A stretch of DNA of 64,000 bases from Phycisphaeraceae bacterium (lineage in GTDB: Bacteria; Planctomycetota; Phycisphaerae; Phycisphaerales; Phycisphaeraceae), in contig PAIY01000193.1 of the NCBI GenBank assembly GCA_002704825.1, positions 25,729 through 89,728 on the forward strand, given 5' to 3'. The notes under the pieces were generated by a model. That model had not been told where the DNA came from and made no database searches. It was given only the letters and a program-made list of their open reading frames with translations. How positions within the stretch are numbered: the stretch's first letter is position 1; every line of letters starts with the position of its first letter. Shown here piece after piece: positions 45,335 through 54,100 of the stretch. Both the position numbers and the translations under genes were made by a program.

Positions 45335-45410
45335 TTTAGCCACATCACTTGTGATGTGCGTTTTCTTACGATCAAAAACAACGAAGCGCATCACAAGTGA
45401 TGCAGCTAAA
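45335..45410. repeat. Composite palindromic repeat element
   Basis: 76 bases between the stop of the AraC gene and the start of kduD. Two arms, 45335-45360 and 45386-45410, are inverted copies of each other, each starting or ending TTTAGC/GCTAAA and each itself containing a CATCAC/GTGATG hairpin. The right arm matches the hairpin at 14606-14627. No coding capacity. Placement between genes on the same strand could give an mRNA end or processing site. Confidence 0.65.
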
Positions 45411-45424
45411 TATCAAGTGTAAAC

Positions 45425-46261
45425 TCAGATATTCCGGTAATACGATGGACTCACGCCGACCAATCGTTTGAACAGACGGCTGAAGTAGTACACGTCTTCG
45501 AAGCCGGTTTCCGCTGCTGCGGTGGTGACGGTATACCCGCCGGAGAGCAGCAGGTCTCGGGCGCGGTACATGCGGATGAGGTTCTGGTAATGTGTCGGTG
45601 AATAGCCGGTCATCTGTCGGAACAACACGCGGAAACGGGAGGGGGAGAGTTCTGCCATCTGCGCCAATTCATCACAGCTGTAGGTGGTGCCGGAGCATTC
45701 CTGGAGCATGGACAAAATGTCATTGATTTTTGAGGCATGCAAAATGCGCCCGGATTGGCGGATGTGGGTTAAAACCAACTCATGCAGCAGTTCGAGAATA
45801 ATCCCACGCACGCGCATCATGAACCCCGGTTCACGACCAACCCAGCAGCGTTCCAGTTCACGAAAGCGGCTGCGGACCTGGGCAAGATTGCTGACTTTGA
45901 GGTTCGGGCCGATGGCATTAAACGCCTCGTGCGCTTCGTCATTGACAGGTTGCAGATCAAACTGAACCGTGTAAAACGACCACGGGGTTGACGTGTCGCT
46001 GTGAGCGCTGTGTTCGGTTCCTTTTGGGAAAAACAACATGCTCCCGGGCTCGGTGGTGAAGCGTTTTTTGCCACAGGTGTAATGCGACTTGCCCTGCACG
46101 CACAGACAGAGAATGTCATACCGGTGGTTGGCCAGGTTGCGAATCCGCCAATCTGCCATGGGTTGGCGACAGATCACCATCCCGACATTGCCGACCCCAG
46201 CATCGTAGCGCGTTTCCAGGTCTTCGGGGCGTTTACTCATTGTTTGTGAACTCTCAGCCAT
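45425..46261 (-). CDS. AraC-family transcriptional regulator
   Basis: 278 residues. N-terminal cupin-like sensor (YDILCLCVQGKSHYTCGKKRFTTEPGSMLFFPKGTEHSAHSD), C-terminal AraC DNA-binding domain with two helix-turn-helix motifs (YSCDELAQMAELSPSRFRVLFRQMTGYSPTHYQNLIRMYRA, TVTTAAAETGFEDVYYFSRLFKRLVG). Start uncertain: ATG 46261 gives a normal N-terminus, while the frame is open to GTG 46315. It lies just upstream of kduD-GH105 on the same strand and divergent from the RraA-like gene, so it is the likely regulator of uronate use. Confidence 0.87.
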   Translation of the reverse strand: MAESSQTMSKRPEDLETRYDAGVGNVGMVICRQPMADWRIRNLANHRYDILCLCVQGKSHYTCGKKRFTTEPGSMLFFPKGTEHSAHSDTSTPWSFYTVQFDLQPVNDEAHEAFNAIGPNLKVSNLAQVRSRFRELERCWVGREPGFMMRVRGIILELLHELVLTHIRQSGRILHASKINDILSMLQECSGTTYSCDELAQMAELSPSRFRVLFRQMTGYSPTHYQNLIRMYRARDLLLSGGYTVTTAAAETGFEDVYYFSRLFKRLVGVSPSYYRNI

Positions 46262-46402
46262 ATTACAGTCAAATTGTACAAATTCACGCGATTCCCGCCA
46301 TGGTATTTTTGGCACAAAATGGATTGAATATCAAGTCTCCATTGAAAAAAGAAATGGATTTAACGAATATCCACCAAACATCAACATGCGAGGTTTGAGC
46401 AC

Positions 46403-47113
46403 ATGACCACTTTCAACACAGACAAATCGTCCAGTGTCAACACCGAAGAGAATCTGCCGGATATCCCGGAAAAAGAACTCGTCGAACGGTATCAGAAACT
46501 CTACGGCGGGTTGGTCAACGACACACTCCGCGAGATGGGCTATGTGCATCAGACGCTACCCAACGACATCATGCCACTGCGCGATCACATGTGTGTGGCA
46601 GGGATCGCCTTTACCGTCCGCGGTCGCAAAAGCACCGAGACCCAAGGCGAGATGGAACAGCGTGCACAGATGCTCGACTCGCTTCATGAGAACAGCGTCG
46701 TCGTCTGGGACACGCACCGCGATGACGAATCGGCACACTGGGGTGAAGTCATGACCAAGGCTGCGATCCGTGCAGGATGTCGCGGCGCGATTGTCGATGG
46801 CGGTGTTCGTGACACACATCTGGTGCTGTCGCAGAACTTCCCCGTCTTCATCCGCTACCGCTCCTCCAACGGCATGCTCGGACGCTTCCGCATGACCGAC
46901 TTCCAACAACCCATCACCATCGGTCACGTGATGATCTATCCCGGCGATGTCATCTTTGCTGACATTGACGGTGCGATCGTTGTGCCACGTAAACTGGCGG
47001 TCAAAGTCCTGCTCCGATCCGAAGAAATCCGTGGCGAAGAACAGGTCTACAAGCAATGGATCGACGACGGCATGAGCCCCGAAGAAGTCGTCAAACGCGG
47101 TGGATATTTTTAA
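46403..47113 (+). CDS. RraA-family protein
   Basis: 236 residues. RraA/HMG-aldolase fold: GGLVNDTLREMGY, HMCVAGIAFTVRGRKS, WGEVMTKAAIRAGCRGAIVDGGVRDTHLV (the glycine-rich ligand site with the essential R/D) and VIFADIDGAIVVPR near the end. Family members include 4-hydroxy-4-methyl-2-oxoglutarate aldolases; others are called ribonuclease-activity regulators on weak grounds. In this position, divergent from the AraC regulator of uronate genes and followed by a zinc dehydrogenase and an SDR, an aldolase or decarboxylase step in sugar-acid catabolism is plausible. Exact reaction unknown. Confidence 0.82.
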   Translation: MTTFNTDKSSSVNTEENLPDIPEKELVERYQKLYGGLVNDTLREMGYVHQTLPNDIMPLRDHMCVAGIAFTVRGRKSTETQGEMEQRAQMLDSLHENSVVVWDTHRDDESAHWGEVMTKAAIRAGCRGAIVDGGVRDTHLVLSQNFPVFIRYRSSNGMLGRFRMTDFQQPITIGHVMIYPGDVIFADIDGAIVVPRKLAVKVLLRSEEIRGEEQVYKQWIDDGMSPEEVVKRGGYF

Positions 47114-47117
47114 TTAT

Positions 47118-47208
47118 TCAGGGAGTAGTGATCAGGGACTAGTCCAAGACAAAAACCCAACCATTACTTCTGATCCTTACTCCCTACTCCCTATTCACTA
47201 CTCCCTGA
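47118..47208. repeat. Inverted repeat TCAGGGAGTAGTGA in the RraA-dehydrogenase gap
   Basis: TCAGGGAGTAGTGA (47118-47131) and its exact complement TCACTACTCCCTGA (47195-47208) flank ~63 bases that contain further ACTCCCT units. GGGAGTAG-type direct and inverted units are seen in several bacterial intergenic repeats. It lies between two genes on the same strand and could alter mRNA stability. Confidence 0.7.
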
Positions 47209-47225
47209 AAAACAAGGTTTTTCCC

Positions 47226-48257
47226 ATGAAAGCAGTTGTTACCAATCAGTGGCATGATGCCACGTTGCAGGACGTTGACAAGCCCACCGTTGGCCCAGGT
47301 GAATGTCTGATCCAACTCAAGCTTGCAGGCATCTGCGGGTCGGATGTGCATATTTACGAAGGCCATCATCCAACGGCTAAAGCGCCCATCATCCAGGGCC
47401 ATGAATTCGTTGGCACACTGGTCGAAGCTGGTGGTGATCTGCCTGACGGCTTGACCGTCGGTGATCGCGTGGTGGTCGAACCGTTGATCTCCTGCGGGAC
47501 ATGTGAAGCTTGCGTTGCAGGCAACACACATGTCTGTCGGAGCCTGAAATTACTGGGGATTCACGAGCATGGTGGTTTTGCAGAGTTTGTAAAAGTCCCC
47601 ACCGCCAAGGTCATTCGCGTGCCGGATAACGTGCCTGATCGATTGGCGGTTTTGACCGAGCCGTTTGCTGTGGGCTTTCATGTTTGCCAACGTGCGGAAC
47701 TCAAAAATGGTCAACGCGCATTGGTCATTGGTGCAGGGCCGATTGGCTTGATTGTTGCGATGGTGGCTGCGATGAGCGGTGCCGAAGTTGCGATCAGTGA
47801 AGTCAGCGATGAACGGCTGCGTCAAGCGGAAAATGATTTTGGCTTCATGACCATTGATGCCAAGAACGATCCCATTTCACAAGCCAACAAGATCACCGAT
47901 GGTGATGGGTTTGATGTGGTGTTTGAAGTCTCCGGCACAGCACCGGGTCTGACATTTGCGATGAATGCCTGCCGCGTGCGGGGTCGCATTGTTCAGGTCG
48001 GATTTTTTGGCAAGCCCATTGAAGTGAATTTGATGCCGATCATTCTGCGTGAGCAGACGCTGGTGGGTTCACGTGTTTATGCACCGTTGCACTTTAAGCG
48101 GACCTTGCCAATGCTTGGACGCTTACTCAGTGAGAAGCGATTTGATGCTGAGAAACTCATTGCCGAAGTCCGCCCGTTGGGGACAGTGCAGCAGTCGATT
48201 CACGATATGATTGAAGGCAAGGTGACCGGCAAGATTCTGATTGACCCGAAACTGTAA
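47226..48257 (+). CDS. Zinc-dependent polyol/sugar dehydrogenase (MDR family)
   Basis: 343 residues. Sorbitol/idonate/threonine-dehydrogenase-type: GICGSDVHIYEG with the first catalytic-zinc Cys, GHEFVG, PLISCGTCEACVAGNTHVC with the four structural-zinc cysteines, and VIGAGPIGLIVAMVAA for NAD binding. It resembles Tdh in layout but lacks the GMDAMRSG end, so a sugar or sugar-acid substrate is more likely. The ATG at 47226 lies downstream of an inverted repeat; AAGG precedes it weakly. Cluster with RraA-like and SDR genes suggests sugar-acid use. Confidence 0.85.
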   Translation: MKAVVTNQWHDATLQDVDKPTVGPGECLIQLKLAGICGSDVHIYEGHHPTAKAPIIQGHEFVGTLVEAGGDLPDGLTVGDRVVVEPLISCGTCEACVAGNTHVCRSLKLLGIHEHGGFAEFVKVPTAKVIRVPDNVPDRLAVLTEPFAVGFHVCQRAELKNGQRALVIGAGPIGLIVAMVAAMSGAEVAISEVSDERLRQAENDFGFMTIDAKNDPISQANKITDGDGFDVVFEVSGTAPGLTFAMNACRVRGRIVQVGFFGKPIEVNLMPIILREQTLVGSRVYAPLHFKRTLPMLGRLLSEKRFDAEKLIAEVRPLGTVQQSIHDMIEGKVTGKILIDPKL

Positions 48258-48320
48258 TTGATATTTGATAAAGGCGCAGACGCGCTAAACCGCAAGCGGT
48301 TTTTTGAGAGGAACAACACG

Positions 48321-49049
48321 ATGAGTAGTAGCGATAAAGTTTTTCTGGTGACTGGCGTGACCGGTGGGATCGGCAGTGCGACTGCAGCATGGCTTGCCAA
48401 GCAAGGCGCCAAGCTGGTGATCTCCGGCCGTAATCAGGCCAAGCTTGATGAAGCCGCCAAACTGATTGCAGCCGAAGCAGCCAGTGACACCCAAATCAAA
48501 ACCGTCACCATGGACATGACCTGTGAAGATTCGGTCAAGGACGGGATGGACAAAGCGCTTGCTGCATTCGGCAAGCTTAACACACTGATCAACATCCCGG
48601 GCATGAGTATTCCCGGCAAGATCACCGAAACGGAACTGGACAGCTACCGCACGATGATGGACGTGAATATCACCAGCGTGTTCCTGGCTGCCAAGCATTT
48701 TGTGCCGAAGGTGAATGCTCAAGAAGGTGGTCATATCATCAACATCAGTTCGGTTGCGGGCAAAGCTGCCAACCCCAACGCACCGATTTACTGCACCGCC
48801 AAGGCTGCGATGAACATGCTCTCTGCCGGTCTTGCTTTGCAGCTTAAGGCCAACAACATCCGCGTGTCGATTGTCAGCCCCGGTGCAACGAGCACGACGG
48901 GTTTCTGGGGTGATCGTCCAGTTCCGCATGACAAATTCCTCAAGCCTGCCGATGTCGCATTGGTGATCGGCTTTGTTGCCACGTTGCCTGAGACCATTGT
49001 GCTTCACGACGTGGTAGTCGAGCCGTGGGAGTTTTACCGCAGCAAGTAA
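48321..49049 (+). CDS. Short-chain dehydrogenase/reductase
   Basis: 242 residues. NAD(P) loop VTGVTGGIG, NIPGMS in place of NNAG, NISSVAGKAANPNAPIYCTAKAAM with catalytic Ser, Tyr and Lys, ending PWEFYRSK. Ribosome site GAGAGGA 9 bases before the ATG. Follows the dehydrogenase gene by 63 bases, and the transcript probably ends at the terminator at 49176. Likely reduces or oxidises a sugar-acid intermediate in this cluster; exact substrate unknown. Confidence 0.85.
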   Translation: MSSSDKVFLVTGVTGGIGSATAAWLAKQGAKLVISGRNQAKLDEAAKLIAAEAASDTQIKTVTMDMTCEDSVKDGMDKALAAFGKLNTLINIPGMSIPGKITETELDSYRTMMDVNITSVFLAAKHFVPKVNAQEGGHIINISSVAGKAANPNAPIYCTAKAAMNMLSAGLALQLKANNIRVSIVSPGATSTTGFWGDRPVPHDKFLKPADVALVIGFVATLPETIVLHDVVVEPWEFYRSK

Positions 49050-49060
49050 ACCAAGATATT

Positions 49061-49154
49061 TTGAACCACAGAGGCACAGAGACGCAGAGAAGAAATCAAT
49101 AAGACATTTCTCTTGTTTATTCGGGCTCTGTGACTCTGCGTCTCTGTGGTTCAA
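49061..49154. repeat. Imperfect inverted repeat of the CACAGAG type
   Basis: TTGAACCACAGAG (49061-49073) and CTCTGTGGTTCAA (49142-49154) are exact inverted copies; the inner parts continue with CACAGAGACGCAGAG-like and CTCTGCGTCTCTG-like units. This kind of CACAGAG repeat recurs in many unrelated bacterial genomes as an intergenic element. It follows the SDR gene and precedes the terminator. Confidence 0.75.
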
Positions 49155-49175
49155 ATCAAAACCCAATTCATCCAG

Positions 49176-49211
49176 GCGGGAATCGTGTTCAGCATGGTTC
49201 CCGCTTTTTTT
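49176..49211 (+). terminator. Rho-independent terminator after the SDR gene
   Basis: GCGGGAA (49176-49182) and TTCCCGC (49198-49204) form a perfect 7-bp stem that continues inside with CGTG/CATG, loop TTCAG, followed directly by seven T (49205-49211). Ends the uronate transcript before the pfa operon. Confidence 0.85.
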
Positions 49212-49478
49212 ACGTGTACTGTGTCGCAAGGTCCGGATAATTTGACTGTCCAAACCCTACAACCGCTACACCCTTACCGGCTCTGAATTTACGTTTGGCC
49301 AACCGTGCGTTTTTCCCGTGTTTTGAGCATGTTTTGGCATTTGACCAACTTTCCCAAAACCCGCTTATCACTTAAGATATCCCGTTCCCCCCCGGAAGTA
49401 TCCCCGGAAGTTTCCCCGCGAGATTTTCAGGCATTCGGGGACAATGAAAGGTGCGATGTGACGCAGGGAACGCAAGTG

Positions 49479-51101
49479 ATGACAACCCGCAATGCAATGG
49501 GAACATGGTCAGGCCAGGAATCCGAACTGGTCACTGATGCCGTGGCTATCCGACAGATGCTTGGGCAGCTCGATTCACCGGTATATCTGGTGATGCTCGA
49601 TGACAAGCTTGCTGCATCACAAAGCGGTCAGGCATCACTTGGTGATGATGCAGACGGCTTGCCACTGGTTGGGTTTGTCCCCGCGACTTCCATGGGGCAG
49701 ATGGGTGACGCATCGTTTTGCGAAGATCACAATCTCAAGTTTGCCTACATGACCGGCGCCATGGCAAATGGCATCGCGTCCGAAGCGATGGTTATCGCTG
49801 CAGCCAAAGCAGGCATGATGGGTAGCTACGGTGCAGCCGGTCAATCGCTCCAAGCGGTCGAAGCTGCAATCGACATGATCCAAGGCGCGGTTGGTGATCT
49901 GCCTTACTGCTTTAACCTGATCCACTCGCCCAACGAACCGCAACACGAAATCAACATCGTCGAACTCTACATCAAACGTGGGGTCACCTGCGTGGAAGCT
50001 TCGGCATACCTGGGCATGGCTTTGCCGGCAGTCCGTTATCGCACACATGGCATTCACCGTGATGCCGATGGCAACATCGTCACCCCCAACCGCATCATCG
50101 CCAAGGCTTCGCGCACCGAAGTGGCAACGCATTGGTTTAGCCCCCCACCGCAAAAGATGGTGGACGAACTTGTTTCGCAAGGGCATCTCACGATTGAGCA
50201 GGCTGCCCTTTGCCGCGAAATTCCAATGGCTCAGGATCTCACCGCTGAAGCAGACTCCGGCGGGCATACTGACAATCGCCCAGCCATTGCACTTTGGCCG
50301 ACGATGATCGACCTGAAAAATCAGATGCAGGCCAGGTTCAATTACCAACAAAAACTCCGCGTTGGTGCAGGCGGTGGCATCAGCACGCCAACCTCCGCAG
50401 CCGCGGCTTTGGCAATGGGTGCTGACTTCCTGGTCACCGGCTCGGTCAATCAGGCATGCGTCGAATCGGGCTCCTGCGACTATGTCCGCCAAGCCCTCGC
50501 CCAAGCACAACAAGCGGACATCACGATGGCACCGGCAGCGGACATGTTCGAGATGGGTGTCAAACTCCAAGTCCTCAAGCGTGGCACGATGTTCCCCATG
50601 CGCGCGGGCAAGTTGTATGACCTCTACAAAACCTACAACAGCCTCGAAGAAATCCCCGCAGCCATTCGGGCGAACCTTGAGAAAACTGTGTTCCTGCAAC
50701 CCATTGATGATGTCTGGAATCAAACGCGCGAGTTCTTCCTCAAACGTGAACCGGCACAAGCGCAAAAAGCCGACCGCGATCCCAAGCACAAAATGGCGCT
50801 CGTGTTCCGCTGGTATCTTGGTTTATCCAGTCGCTGGGCCAACGCCGGTGACCTATCACGCAAGATGGATTTCCAGATTTGGTGCGGTCCTGCCATGGGG
50901 GCGTTTAACCAGTGGACAACCGACACCTTCCTGGCAGACTATCAAAACCGTGACACCGTGACGGTCGGCTTGAACCTGATCTACGGCGCAGCAGTGGCAT
51001 CACGTTTGACCATGCTGGCTGCCCAGGGTGTTAGCTTGGATGAGTCTGCCAAACAGATCAAGCCACAGACTTCTGACGCATTGGAGGCGTATTGCAAGTG
51101 A
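49479..51101 (+). CDS. pfaD: PfaD enoyl reductase of a polyunsaturated-fatty-acid/secondary-lipid synthase
   Basis: 540 residues. FMN enoyl reductase of the 2-nitropropane-dioxygenase fold used by Pfa synthases. Signatures: VGFVPATSMGQMGDASFCEDHNLKFAYMTGAMANGI, the PfaD-specific SPNEPQHEINIVELYIKRGVTCVEASAYLGM, GAGGGISTPTSAAAALAMGADFLVTGSVNQA for FMN phosphate, and a C-terminal KMDFQIWCGPAMGAFNQWT shared by PfaD proteins. It reduces trans-2-enoyl intermediates on the PfaA carrier domains. ATG 49479 is preferred (AGGGAA upstream); a longer open frame starts at GTG 49305 but adds low-complexity residues. Its TGA overlaps the GTG of pfaA (GTGA, 51098-51101). First gene of D-A-C order. Confidence 0.93.
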   Translation: MTTRNAMGTWSGQESELVTDAVAIRQMLGQLDSPVYLVMLDDKLAASQSGQASLGDDADGLPLVGFVPATSMGQMGDASFCEDHNLKFAYMTGAMANGIASEAMVIAAAKAGMMGSYGAAGQSLQAVEAAIDMIQGAVGDLPYCFNLIHSPNEPQHEINIVELYIKRGVTCVEASAYLGMALPAVRYRTHGIHRDADGNIVTPNRIIAKASRTEVATHWFSPPPQKMVDELVSQGHLTIEQAALCREIPMAQDLTAEADSGGHTDNRPAIALWPTMIDLKNQMQARFNYQQKLRVGAGGGISTPTSAAAALAMGADFLVTGSVNQACVESGSCDYVRQALAQAQQADITMAPAADMFEMGVKLQVLKRGTMFPMRAGKLYDLYKTYNSLEEIPAAIRANLEKTVFLQPIDDVWNQTREFFLKREPAQAQKADRDPKHKMALVFRWYLGLSSRWANAGDLSRKMDFQIWCGPAMGAFNQWTTDTFLADYQNRDTVTVGLNLIYGAAVASRLTMLAAQGVSLDESAKQIKPQTSDALEAYCK

Positions 51102-54100
51102 GTAAAACCCCGCCCCCGGAAGTTTCAACAGAGCAATCGCATGTCACCCCCGTGCCGTTGGCCATCGTGGGCATGGGTTGCCTGTTCCCCAAGGCTGACA
51201 ACATCGGTGCATACTGGTCGAACATCCGCGATGGTGTTGATGCGATCACCGAAATCCCAGCCGATACGCATTGGAATCCTGCGGACTATTTTGATGATGA
51301 CAAAACCGCGCCGGACATGACCTACGCCAAGACGGGCGGCTTTATCAACAAGCAATCTTTCGACCCGTTGCACTACGGCATATCGCCCAACAACATTCAG
51401 GCCACTGACACCACGCAACTGCTGGGCATGATGGCATGTGAACAAGCGCTGCTCGATGCAGGTTACTGCACCGACAAAGCCGGCAAGGATGGACGCGAGT
51501 TTAACCGAGACCGTGCCAGCGTCATCATGGGTGTCACCGGCACGCTCGAACTGGTCATCCCCCTGGGGGCTCGCCTCAGCCATCCGCTATGGAAAAAGGC
51601 ACTCGCAGATGCCGGCGTCGATGAAGCCACCGCCAAGGACGTGGTCGCTCGGATCAGTGAAGGCTATGTCTCCTGGCAGGAGAATTCGTTCCCGGGTTTG
51701 CTGGGTAATGTTGCTGCCGGCCGCATCGCCAACCGCTTTGACCTGGGGGGCACCAACTGCGTCGTCGATGCTGCGTGCGCCAGTTCACTGTCTGCGATGC
51801 ACATGGGCGTGATGGAACTCTACACCGGTCGATCCGACATGGTCATCACCGGTGGGCTGGACACTTTCAACGACATTTTCATGTTCATGTGTTTCAGCAA
51901 GACACCAGCCATGAGTCCGTCAGGTCATGCACGACCCTTTGCCAAACTTGCTGACGGCACGATCCTTGGTGAAGGTCTGGGCGTCACCGTCATCAAACGT
52001 CTTGATGATGCTCAGCGTGACGGTGATCAAATCTACGCAGTCCTCAATGCCATCGGCACATCAAGTGACGGGCGGGGCAATGCGATCTACGCACCAAGCG
52101 ATACAGGTCAGGCCAAGTGTCTGCGTGATGCTTACGAGCAAGCGGGTGTCACCCCACGTGATATCGACCTTGTCGAAGCGCATGGCACGGGAACCAAGGC
52201 AGGCGATGCGACTGAAATCAAAGCCATCACCGAAGTTTATTCCCAGGCAAGCGACGATGACTCGTGGGCAGCAATCGGCTCGGTCAAATCCATGATCGGC
52301 CACACCAAAGCTGCAGCTGGCAGTGCAGGTTTCATCAAGGCTGCGATGGCGTTGCATCACAAGGTGTTGCCACCCACGATCAAGGTCGATGAACCGGCTG
52401 ACATTCTCAAACCTTACTCGTCACCGTTTTATGTGAACACTGAAAAGCGCCCGTGGGTGTCACGCATGGATGGCAAGCCCCGACGTGCAGCATTGTCCGC
52501 GTTTGGTTTTGGTGGCAGCAATTATCACGCAGTCTTGCAAGAGTATCCGCAATCAGCAAAGCCCATCGACTGGGATGGTAAAGTCCAACTCATTGCCATC
52601 AGCGGTGATGATGCCAACGCCATTGGAAAACAACTTGATGCACTGGATACCACCGTCGAATGGAACACGCTGCGAACTGCTGCTGCCGAATCACGCAAGA
52701 CATTTAACAACCAGGCCAACGCGCGATTGATCCTCGTGATTCAGCAGGATCAAACCGACCTTGCCAAACTCATCAAGTCCGCCAAGACGCAGTTGGCCAC
52801 CGACAGAAAACAATGGCAAACCCCCGATGGCGCGTTCTTCGGCAGTGGTAAACAAGACGGCAAACTCGCTGTCCTCTTCCCCGGTCAAGGCGCTCAGTAC
52901 ACCGGCATGCTCCGCGACTTGGCCTGCCAATTCCCGCAGATGTTAGACGCACTTGATCTGGGTAACACCACCTTCGGCCAAATCAAGCCCAACGAAAAAC
53001 TCAGCGACCTGATCTATCCGATCCCTGTTTTCACCGATGAACACAAGGCTGCCCAAACCGCCAAACTCGGAGATACGCGCAACACGCAACCCGCACTCGG
53101 TGCAGTGTCGCTGGGTGCCTGGCAAGTGTTACAACACTTCGGCATCAGTGCAGACTTCACCGCTGGTCACAGCTTCGGTGAACTCGTTGCCCTGCATGCA
53201 GCCGGTCGCATCACTGCCAATGACCTGATGAAACTCGCCCTGGTTCGCGGACAGTTGATGTCGCAAACCGGAGAAGGTGAAAGCAAAGGATCAATGATGG
53301 CGGTGATGCTCGACAAGGCATCCGTCGAATCGTTCCTTGCTGAACATAAGCTTGATGGCCTGATCGTTGCCAATCACAATTCACCGCAGCAGGTCGTACT
53401 TTCCGGCCCGGTGGATCAAATCGACGAAGCCCAGAAACTGCTCAAAGCACAAAAGACCCGCTGCAAGAAATTGGCGGTTTCTTCCGCATTTCACAGCAGT
53501 TTTGTCAGTGATGCCGCCCAACCGTTTGCCCAGGCATTGGCGGAAGTCGACTTTGCCAAGACAGATGTGAAGGTCTTCGCCAACACCACGGCGGATAGCT
53601 ATCCCGATGATGTGAACACCTGTCGTGACTTGTTAGCCAATCAGTTGGCCAAGCCGGTGCGGTTTGTGGAGCAAATTCAAAACCTCCACGAAGCCGGCGC
53701 CCGAACCTTCATCGAAGTCGGCCCCAACCGTCACCTGGCAGGCATGGTCAGCAGCATTCTCGATGGTAAGGATCACGCGCTCTTCACCCTCGACAACTCT
53801 GCTGGCAGAAAGTCCGGGCAACTGGATTTGGCAATGTTACTCGCCGGTATCGCAACCAGCGGACACCACGTGGAACTAAACGTGTGGGACAGCCAATGGC
53901 TTGATGACCTGGCCAAACAACCCAAACGCAAAAAAGGTTTCACCGTCCCCGTCTGCGGTGCCAACGCCAAACCCAAGCCGTCGACTCGTAAACCGGTCGC
54001 ACCCAAGCCTAAAGCGCAACCCGCTCAAGCAACAAGTCCGACGCCTGCTCCGACACAACCAAGCGTATCAACACAAAACAACAATCAACAACAAGCTCTA

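Larger units (their letters stand above)
49050..49478. other. Intergenic region with repeat, terminator and pfaD leader
   Basis: 429 bases. It holds an inverted repeat (49061-49154), a terminator (49176-49211) and then ~267 bases to the pfaD start. The last part contains two CCCCGGAAGT copies (49390-49399, 49402-49411). No clear sigma-70 promoter was recognised, but the pfa promoter must lie here. Confidence 0.6.

Noticed and set aside
45335..45410. Possible CRISPR repeat-spacer unit
   Set aside because: Arms are inverted, not direct, only two copies, and no cas genes are nearby.
47100..47225. N-terminal extension of the zinc dehydrogenase from 47100
   Set aside because: It would translate the GGGAGTAG inverted repeat; the family N-terminus begins at ATG 47226.
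48285..49253. Long open frame on the minus strand (322 codons) opposite the SDR gene
   Set aside because: It is antisense to a clear SDR, runs through the CACAGAG repeat and has no protein-like motif or ribosome site.
49305..49478. Longer pfaD starting at GTG 49305
   Set aside because: The extra 58 residues are low complexity and lack similarity to PfaD N-termini; a ribosome site and the family start fit 49479 better.
49635..50789. Minus-strand open frame of 384 codons opposite pfaD
   Set aside because: Antisense shadow of a well-supported enoyl reductase; His/Arg/Cys-rich composition is typical of such shadows.
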